The notes beneath the pieces were generated by a model, which searched no databases, was not told the DNA's origin, and worked only from the letters and a program-made list of their open reading frames with translations. A DNA stretch of 5,533 nucleotides from an uncultured Campylobacter sp. (lineage in GTDB: Bacteria; Campylobacterota; Campylobacteria; Campylobacterales; Campylobacteraceae), in assembly GCA_938041615.1 (NCBI GenBank), contig CALISV010000056.1, positions 1-5,533 on the forward strand. The letters run 5' to 3'. The position numbers and the translations under genes are program-made. Shown here piece by piece: positions 1 through 3,685 of this stretch (positions are counted from its first letter, which is position 1; every line of letters starts with the position of its first letter).

Positions 1-1
1 C

Positions 2-61
2 AAAAACGTCGAGCTTTTTGCTCTTGCCGCTTATTTGTCGAATTTGATTGCCGTTTCTTGA
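2..61 (+). CDS. Possible 3' end of an upstream gene, cytochrome c-like tail
   Basis: An open frame enters from the left edge and reads KNVELFALAAYLSNLIAVS before a TGA stop at 59-61. The segment ELFALAAYLSNL resembles the last helix of class I cytochromes c, which often read ALAAYLssL near the C-terminus, but 19 residues are too few to assign a family. No haem motif or start can be seen because they would lie outside the window. It could equally be a chance open frame. In C. jejuni the neighbour on this side of the flavodoxin operon is, as I recall, the catalase gene katA; nothing here resembles catalase, so local gene order probably differs. Confidence 0.3.
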   Translation, partial: KNVELFALAAYLSNLIAVS

Positions 62-138
62 TCCTAAAAGATAATTTTAGCAGTCAAATTTAAAACTCCC
101 TCGCAGAATTTGTCATGCGTTACAAATTTGCACTTAAC

Positions 139-153
139 TGATAACAACTATCA
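139..153. promoter_or_regulatory. Candidate Fur box upstream of the flavodoxin operon
   Basis: The sequence TGATAACAACTATCA is a 7-1-7 imperfect palindrome that differs from the canonical Fur core TGATAATnATTATCA at one base in each half. It lies about 30 bp upstream of a TATAAT hexamer and 66 bp before the first start codon of the operon. Fur with bound iron would be expected to repress here and release the operon when iron is scarce. This fits flavodoxin as an iron-free substitute for ferredoxin. The match and position are seen; binding is inferred. Confidence 0.62.
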
Positions 154-183
154 TAACTAAGCTATTTTTTAGCTAATCTATTT

Positions 184-189
184 TATAAT
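184..189 (+). promoter_or_regulatory. Probable -10 element of the flavodoxin operon
   Basis: A perfect TATAAT lies 29 bp before the first start codon, preceded by T-rich runs at 163-170 and 180-184 instead of a clear -35 box. That is the usual form of Campylobacter housekeeping promoters. A transcript would start near 195-197 and carry a leader of about 23 nt containing AGGAG at 208-212. The Fur box would then cover about -57 to -43. Confidence 0.5.
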
Positions 190-218
190 AATCACAATCA
201 AATAAACAGGAGTCCAAA

Positions 219-539
219 ATGTCAGTTTTAGTTATCGGAGCCGACGAGATAACGCCTATAAAAGCAGTCCTCAAAGACCTCGGCGCGGAAGCGATTGAGC
301 ACTGGGACGCGCGCAACGAAAACCGCGTAAATCGCAAACCGATCCCTCAAGATACCGAGTGCGTCGTGATGTTAACCAGTTTTTTAAACCACAACACGAT
401 GAAAACGATAAAAAACCAAGCCAAAAAGCGCAATATCCCGATCGTTTGCGCCAAAAGAAGCGTCAGCTGCGTGTTTAGCGAGTATTGCAAAGTCTTTGGG
501 CTAGATAAGGAATTTGGATGCTGCAAGGTAAAAGACTAA
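219..539 (+). CDS. DUF2325 family small protein, first gene of the flavodoxin operon
   Basis: A 106-residue soluble protein with no signal peptide or membrane segment. It fits the DUF2325 family: a Rossmann-like first strand (VLVIGAD, residues 3-9), H28 after the first helix, then TSFLNHNTMKTIKNQAKK (about 53-70) followed by IPIVCAKRS (73-81), the usual serine/threonine-histidine-asparagine and basic-helix pattern of the family. No reaction is known to me. Six cysteines (48, 77, 84, 90, 101, 102) include a CC pair near the C-terminus, which may point to metal or redox sensing, but that is inference. AGGAG at 208-212, six bases before ATG, supports this start. The stop is 3 bp before the next gene, so co-transcription with it and with fldA is very likely. 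From memory the C. jejuni counterpart is Cj1384c, in an iron-responsive cluster. Confidence 0.85.
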   Translation: MSVLVIGADEITPIKAVLKDLGAEAIEHWDARNENRVNRKPIPQDTECVVMLTSFLNHNTMKTIKNQAKKRNIPIVCAKRSVSCVFSEYCKVFGLDKEFGCCKVKD

Positions 540-542
540 TAG

Positions 543-1259
543 ATGAAATTCGGCTTTTTATCAGGTATTGGAGAAATAACTCCAAGTATTTTTTCAGGGC
601 TTGACGCGGTAAATAAAGCCCGAATTTTTATAAATTTATACAACTGTTGCGTAGAGCGAGGGCTAAAAATCCCTCTTTCTTATGCGTATTCGGGCTTAAA
701 TTTGGAGGAAATTTTTCTAAAACGTATCGATGACTTGTGCGCTTTTAAAAATCCTAGCCGAAGCAAAATTTCAAGCTTTTGTATCGCCTCAAACTCCGTT
801 ATCTGCGCCTATAAAACGGGCAAATTTGACGCCGTCCCGCCGCTAGCCGTCTCTCCTAAACACCCGGCCGCGAGGCTTATACTCATGCTAAAATCCCAAA
901 ACGGAATATGTTTTGACGCGGACATAATGTTTTCTCAGTTTGTTTATGATAAAATACGCGCCAAACATTTTGATAAAAACGTTTATTTTCAAGACGGGAT
1001 TATCTTCGCCGAGCAGGGCGGGCGCAAGCTTTTTGGCGTTATGCCGTGCTTTAAAGAGATAACCAAAGAGCGGTTTCATCTGGCTAACTGCGAGATCGCT
1101 AGGGGCTTTGAGGCGCTTAGCGGCGGAGAGTTTGACAGGATGTTTATCGTAGCTCCGAGAAATGCGAATTTCTCGCGCTACATCGAGGTCAGACGGGAGT
1201 GCGGACGCGGCGGATCGCTGCGACTGGTGCCCTACACGATAAGTCATCATATTTTTTAA
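543..1259 (+). CDS. Uncharacterised 238-residue protein between DUF2325 and flavodoxin
   Basis: I do not recognise a domain. The protein has no signal peptide or convincing transmembrane helix, so it is probably cytoplasmic. It is fairly rich in cysteine, with single cysteines spread along the chain (YNCCVERG, DLCAFK, SFCIAS, VICAYK, GICFDAD, MPCFKE, ANCEIA, RECGRG) and no CxxC pair. The N-terminus MKFGFLSGIGEITPSIFSG and the central YFQDGIIFAEQGG stretch look like ordinary alpha/beta folding. The start is 3 bp after the preceding stop; the only Shine-Dalgarno-like sequence is AAGG at 526-529, so translational coupling is likely. Its stop is 11 bp before fldA. Base composition is uneven: about 36% GC over 541-780 and about 53% over 1081-1260. 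From memory it corresponds in position to C. jejuni Cj1383c. The conserved place next to flavodoxin suggests a role in iron-limited redox metabolism, but no function can be read from the sequence. Confidence 0.75.
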   Translation: MKFGFLSGIGEITPSIFSGLDAVNKARIFINLYNCCVERGLKIPLSYAYSGLNLEEIFLKRIDDLCAFKNPSRSKISSFCIASNSVICAYKTGKFDAVPPLAVSPKHPAARLILMLKSQNGICFDADIMFSQFVYDKIRAKHFDKNVYFQDGIIFAEQGGRKLFGVMPCFKEITKERFHLANCEIARGFEALSGGEFDRMFIVAPRNANFSRYIEVRRECGRGGSLRLVPYTISHHIF

Positions 1260-1268
1260 AGGAAATTT

Positions 1269-1286
1269 AAATGATAGGTATCATTT
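1269..1286. repeat. Palindrome spanning the fldA start codon
   Basis: AAATGATAGGTATCATTT has 8-bp arms that are perfect complements around a GG centre. The ATG at 1271-1273 lies in the left arm. As RNA it could form a 7-bp stem with loop AGGU that would bury the start codon; as DNA it resembles a Fur half-site pair (ATGATA/TATCAT) with one base too many in the centre. Part of it is set by the coding sequence MIGIIF, so chance is possible. Confidence 0.35.
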
Positions 1287-1762
1287 TTGGAAGCAGTATG
1301 GGAAATACTGAGGAGGCGGCGAGCTTTTTAGCCGAGAATTTGGGGCTAGAAAACGAGCTTTTAAACGTAGCAAACTGCGACGCGGCTAAGCTAAACGGCT
1401 TTGATAAGTTGATTTTAGGCGTTTCTACCTGGGGTACGGGCGACTTGCAAGACGACTGGGACGCGTTTGATTTTGGCGGACTAAAACTTAGCGGTAAGAC
1501 GGTTGCGATATTTGGCACGGGCGATGCCGAGAGCTATGCAGATAGCTTTTGCGGCGCGATGGGCAAGCTATACGATGAGGTCGTAAAAGCCGGCGCAAAC
1601 GTCGTGGGCGCAGTGTCCGTGGACGGATATAAATTTGACGAATCAGAAGCCGTAAGAGACGGTAAATTCGTCGGTCTGCCGCTTGATGCCGATAACGAAA
1701 GCGAAAAAACCGAGCCTAGAATCAGCGCTTGGATAGAGCAGATAAAACCTCATTTTGCTTAA
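1271..1762 (+). CDS. fldA: Flavodoxin, long-chain type
   Basis: A 163-residue FMN-binding electron carrier of the cytoplasm. The phosphate-binding loop GSSMGNTE is at residues 7-14. The 50s loop STWGTGDLQDDW (52-63) supplies W54, and the 90s loop GTGDAESYADSFCGAMG (82-98) supplies Y89, the two aromatics that normally sandwich the isoalloxazine ring. The segment from about 114 to 147 is the insertion of long-chain flavodoxins. In Epsilonproteobacteria flavodoxin accepts electrons from pyruvate and 2-oxoglutarate oxidoreductases. The Helicobacter pylori protein is known to have alanine where W54 lies, so this one has the more typical site. AAAGGA at 1258-1263 precedes ATG by seven bases. It is the last gene of the operon, ended by a terminator. 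A palindrome covers its start codon, and the operon promoter carries a Fur box, so induction by iron starvation is expected. Confidence 0.97.
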   Translation: MIGIIFGSSMGNTEEAASFLAENLGLENELLNVANCDAAKLNGFDKLILGVSTWGTGDLQDDWDAFDFGGLKLSGKTVAIFGTGDAESYADSFCGAMGKLYDEVVKAGANVVGAVSVDGYKFDESEAVRDGKFVGLPLDADNESEKTEPRISAWIEQIKPHFA

Positions 1763-1776
1763 AATTTAATACTTTT

Positions 1777-1800
1777 AGTCGGGCTTTTTGCCCGATTTTT
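1777..1800 (+). terminator. Intrinsic terminator after fldA
   Basis: TCGGGC at 1779-1784 pairs with GCCCGA at 1790-1795 around a five-T loop. The stem is extended by a G-U and an A-U pair, and a run of T follows at 1796-1800 with more T after one C. It begins 15 bp after the fldA stop and closes the three-gene operon. Confidence 0.88.
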
Positions 1801-1982
1801 CTTTCAAATTTACCTCTTTTTTATATCCAAATTTGATTTTCTTTAGCGCTAAATTTGAGCTAGATTTCGCCAAATTTTACGTTTACGCCCGCCACATTAA
1901 AGCGATTTTAGCGCGCGGCGGCTGCGCAAATTTTGTCAAGACCGCTTCATAACTAGCCGAGCTAATGCCGACTTTTAATCAA

Positions 1983-2019
1983 CTCAAATTTGAGCTAAAA
2001 TTTAGCAAATTTAGCTAAA
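1983..2019. repeat. Stacked AT palindromes in the luxS leader
   Basis: Three palindromic units lie almost end to end: CTCAAATTTGAG (1983-1994, perfect 12 bp), GCTAAAATTTAGC (1994-2006, 6-1-6) and TTTAGCTAAA (2010-2019, perfect 10 bp). They run into the likely luxS promoter. They could be operator sites, or a by-product of the genome's preference for the self-complementary AAATTT core. The rest of the spacer from 1763 holds the fldA terminator and several further CAAATTT copies, with no gene visible. Confidence 0.4.
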
Positions 2020-2021
2020 AT
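2016..2021 (+). promoter_or_regulatory. Possible -10 element of luxS
   Basis: TAAAAT matches the -10 consensus at five of six positions and lies 34 bp before the luxS start codon, giving a leader of roughly 28 nt. TATGTT at 2033-2038 is a weaker alternative too close to the ribosome-binding site. The preceding terminator makes a separate luxS promoter necessary, but its exact place is uncertain. Confidence 0.35.
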
Positions 2022-2055
2022 CACGCCGAATTTATGTTAAAAATAAGGAGAAAAT

Positions 2056-2571
2056 ATGCCTCTACTAGATAGTTTTTGCGTCGATCACGTGAGGATGAAC
2101 GCGCCCGGAGTGCGTCTGGCAAAGACGATGAAAACGCCAAAGGGCGACGATATAAGCGTGTTTGATTTGCGTTTTTGCAAGCCAAACGAGGAAATCTTGC
2201 CAGAAAAAGGCACGCACACGCTAGAGCACCTATTTGCGGGCTTTATGCGAGATCATTTAAACGGCAAGGGCGTTGAAATCATCGATATCTCGCCGATGGG
2301 CTGCAGGACGGGCTTTTACATGAGCGTGATCGGCGTGCCGAGCGAGGAGGCGGTCAAGGCCGCGTGGACGGCGTCGATGAAGGATATCCTAGGCGTCAAA
2401 AACCAAGAAGACATCCCCGAGCTAAACAAGTATCAGTGCGGCACGTACAAGATGCATTCGCTTGACGAAGCGCACGCGATCGCAAGCAAAATTTTAGAGC
2501 GCGGACTAATCACGATAAATAACGAAGAGATTGCGCTAGACGTCGCTGCGATGGGGCTTAAAAAGCACTGA
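2056..2571 (+). CDS. luxS: S-ribosylhomocysteine lyase (LuxS, autoinducer-2 synthesis)
   Basis: This 171-residue cytoplasmic enzyme cleaves S-ribosylhomocysteine to homocysteine and 4,5-dihydroxy-2,3-pentanedione, the precursor of autoinducer-2, within the activated methyl cycle. The metal-binding set is complete: H54 and H58 in HTLEH, and C128 in KYQCGTY. E57 and C83 (in PMGCRTGFY), the general acid/base residues, are present, as are substrate-site residues in FDLRF (36-40). Length is normal for the family. AAGGAG at 2045-2050, five bases before ATG, fixes the start, and the protein begins [11 protein letters not shown] as LuxS proteins usually do. It is bounded by terminators on both sides and so forms its own transcription unit; no other methyl-cycle gene is next to it. 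Confidence 0.98.
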   Translation: MPLLDSFCVDHVRMNAPGVRLAKTMKTPKGDDISVFDLRFCKPNEEILPEKGTHTLEHLFAGFMRDHLNGKGVEIIDISPMGCRTGFYMSVIGVPSEEAVKAAWTASMKDILGVKNQEDIPELNKYQCGTYKMHSLDEAHAIASKILERGLITINNEEIALDVAAMGLKKH

Positions 2572-2586
2572 TCGCTCGTTAAATTT

Positions 2587-2608
2587 AGCCGCCGTTCGTG
2601 CGGCTTTT
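2587..2608 (+). terminator. Intrinsic terminator after luxS
   Basis: AGCCGC at 2587-2592 pairs perfectly with GCGGCT at 2600-2605 around a seven-base loop, followed by T through 2608. It lies 15 bp after the luxS stop. The T tract is short (four), so termination may be incomplete. Confidence 0.8.
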
Positions 2609-2618
2609 ACTCTCGCGG

Positions 2619-2643
2619 CAAATTTGAGCAAATTTCAAATTTG
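2619..2643. repeat. Cluster of three CAAATTT units
   Basis: CAAATTTG (2619-2626), CAAATTT (2629-2635) and CAAATTTG (2636-2643) lie within 25 bp, the densest group of a motif found in every spacer of the window. It is just downstream of the luxS terminator. No function is evident; the motif looks like a genome-wide signature of this Campylobacter group. Confidence 0.5.
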
Positions 2644-2719
2644 ACTAGATTTGCTGTTTTCTTGCTTCAAATTTTACCATTTTTAATATACAAAATCCGC
2701 TTCGTAATAAAATATAGCG

Positions 2720-2754
2720 ATGTAATTTTAAGCCGTAAATTTATAAAATTACAT
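2720..2754. promoter_or_regulatory. Perfect 11-bp inverted repeat, candidate operator of the cytochrome/reductase locus
   Basis: ATGTAATTTTA (2720-2730) and TAAAATTACAT (2744-2754) are exact reverse complements separated by 13 bp, so the arm centres are 24 bp apart. That suits a dimer or tandem dimers on one face of the DNA. The right arm overlaps the best -10 candidate (TATAAA, 2742-2747), which would favour repression. It ends 25 bp before the start codon of the cytochrome gene. The arms do not rely on the AAATTT motif, so the match is harder to dismiss as background. The regulator is unknown; in C. jejuni the equivalent locus responds to oxygen and the RacRS system, as I recall. Confidence 0.55.
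2742..2747 (+). promoter_or_regulatory. Possible -10 element of the cytochrome c gene
   Basis: TATAAA lies 32 bp before the start codon and inside the inverted repeat. It is the best -10 match in the spacer at a sensible distance; TAATAAT at 2755-2761 is an alternative. There is no clear -35 box. Confidence 0.4.
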
Positions 2755-2779
2755 TAATAATTTTTCTTAAGGAAGTGCG

Positions 2780-3355
2780 ATGAAAAGTTTTAAATTCGTT
2801 TTGATCGCGGCCTGTGTGGCGGCGATAGGCTTAAACGCCGAGGTTTTAACAAAGACGACCGATATATCGCTAGGCGGTAAAAAGATCGGCAAGATCGAGG
2901 TTTTAACGCCGGTCGAGGTTGTCTCCAAAGACGGCGCAAAGGCTAAAATCAAGGTAAAAGGCGCCGTTTCGGCAAACTACCTGGCTCAGATACAGCGAAG
3001 CGTCAAAAATGCCGAGATTTTCACGGTTTTTGATGCTGAGAGCGAGGCGAATTTTAAGAAAATAAAAGAGGTCGAGGACGACTACGGCGAGCTTTGGTAT
3101 GAGGTCGAGGGCACGTACGAAGTCGCCGCAGACGCGCTAGGTAGCGACGCAAACGCGCTATATAAACAAGCCCAGCAAAAGTACGAGGAGACCTGCTCGG
3201 CGTGCCACCGCTTGCACGAGCCAAACAGCTTTACGGCGGCTCAGTGGCCGGCAAATTTACAGTCGATGATCGATACGAACTACGTCTCGCTAGAGGAGAC
3301 GGAGCTAAATTTGATCGTTAAATACCTACAGCATAACGCAAAAGATGCAAAATAG
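2780..3355 (+). CDS. Periplasmic monohaem cytochrome c, partner of the downstream TMAO/DMSO reductase
   Basis: A 191-residue secreted cytochrome. Residues 1-20 form a Sec signal peptide (basic start MKSFK, hydrophobic FVLIAACVAAIGL, cleavage after LNA). Residues 21 to about 120 are a beta-rich domain without haem motifs. One haem site, CSACH, is at 139-143 (H143 the proximal ligand). It is followed by NSFTAAQWPANLQSM, a pattern like the C-terminal haem domain of the TorC family, where W156 and a possible axial M163 follow the haem. TorC proper is a pentahaem, membrane-anchored protein; this one has neither the anchor nor the tetrahaem part. Length and neighbourhood match C. jejuni Cj0265c. 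It probably passes electrons to the molybdoenzyme encoded 330 bp downstream; in C. jejuni TMAO reduction depends on the menaquinol-cytochrome c reductase (Qcr), which would explain the missing NapC-type domain. AAGGAAG at 2769-2775 supports the start. Confidence 0.9.
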   Translation: MKSFKFVLIAACVAAIGLNAEVLTKTTDISLGGKKIGKIEVLTPVEVVSKDGAKAKIKVKGAVSANYLAQIQRSVKNAEIFTVFDAESEANFKKIKEVEDDYGELWYEVEGTYEVAADALGSDANALYKQAQQKYEETCSACHRLHEPNSFTAAQWPANLQSMIDTNYVSLEETELNLIVKYLQHNAKDAK

Positions 3356-3379
3356 GGCTTTGCGCGGATCAAATTTGCT

Positions 3380-3411
3380 CGTCGCTTGAAGCGTAAAATT
3401 TAGCGACGCTT
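3380..3411 (+). terminator. Two overlapping hairpins after the cytochrome gene, possible attenuator
   Basis: CGTCGCT (3380-3386) is exactly complementary to AGCGACG (3402-3408), a 7-bp stem with a 15-nt loop. AAGCGT (3389-3394) is exactly complementary to ACGCTT (3406-3411), a 6-bp stem. The two share 3406-3408 and cannot both form. A T-rich stretch (TGTTCTTT) follows. It could reduce read-through from the cytochrome gene into torA, or protect the 3' end of the cytochrome message. It is not a canonical terminator because the T run is interrupted. Confidence 0.4.
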
Positions 3412-3441
3412 GTTCTTTAAATTTGGATTTTATATTTGACG

Positions 3442-3492
3442 GCGGCAAATTTAACGCTAATAGTTTAAATTTGCCTGCATTTTGCTTGCCGC
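3442..3492 (+). repeat. Perfect 11-bp inverted repeat with a competing outer stem
   Basis: GGCAAATTTAA (3444-3454) and TTAAATTTGCC (3465-3475) are exact reverse complements around a 10-nt loop. The left arm can pair in another way: GCGGCAA (3442-3448) is exactly complementary to TTGCCGC (3486-3492). The two folds exclude each other. The AAATTT core is self-complementary and common here, which weakens the first match but not the GC-containing second one. Confidence 0.4.
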
Positions 3493-3552
3493 ACAGCCAC
3501 GTTATTAAGAGATTGGCGAGCGTAACTAAACAAAATATGGGTTTTAAAAAGC

Positions 3553-3678
3553 AAATAAGGGAAAAAGTTGCCTGACCATGCAGATGTCACAAACATAGGC
3601 GCGCTTTGGGCGAGTACGGGGAGTACGTATACTTCCGCTCACGGCAGGGCTTTGCTCCTGCGAGAATTAAATAAGGGA
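3553..3678 (+). repeat. 10-bp direct repeat of the torA ribosome-binding region bracketing a GC-rich segment
   Basis: AAATAAGGGA occurs at 3553-3562 and again at 3669-3678, where its AAGGGA is the Shine-Dalgarno sequence of torA. The 106 bp between the copies are about 54% GC against about 38% just upstream. They contain the tandem GAGTACGGGGAGTACG (3612-3627) and a small hairpin GCAGG/CCTGC (3644-3661). The layout could reflect an insertion with target duplication, a segmental duplication, or a dispersed repeat. No terminal inverted repeats were seen. Confidence 0.45.
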
Positions 3679-3685
3679 GAAACCG

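Larger units (their letters stand above)
3356..3685 (+). other. 330-bp spacer between cytochrome c and torA
   Basis: This gap is unusually long for two genes expected to work together. The first part (3356 to about 3552) is AT-rich, about 32-38% GC where counted, with CAAATTT motifs and hairpins at 3380-3411 and 3442-3492. The second part (3563-3668) is about 54% GC, has no AAATTT motif and is bracketed by copies of AAATAAGGGA. No convincing gene is present. Short frames in the second part (from TTG 3568 and TTG 3606) lack support. A promoter for torA cannot be placed with confidence. Confidence 0.6.

Noticed and set aside
64..80. CTAAAA-GATAA-TTTTAG hairpin as a terminator for the upstream gene
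   Set aside because: The stem is six A/T-dominated pairs with only one C-G pair, and no T run follows, so it is too weak to call.
888..1250. Antisense open frame opposite the unknown operon gene
   Set aside because: It is a reading-frame shadow with no ribosome-binding site and no recognisable family, and it lies wholly inside a better-supported gene.
1267..1518. Antisense open frame opposite fldA
   Set aside because: The sense strand encodes an unmistakable flavodoxin; the antisense protein is low-complexity serine/proline-rich sequence.
1861..1940. GCGC-rich stretch (GCGCGGCGGCTGCGC) as a regulatory hairpin upstream of luxS
   Set aside because: The arms are only four bases of simple GCGC with a seven-base interior, which is expected by chance in such sequence.
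2767..2952. Antisense open frame opposite the cytochrome signal region
   Set aside because: The sense protein has a signal peptide and haem motif; the antisense frame has no supporting features.
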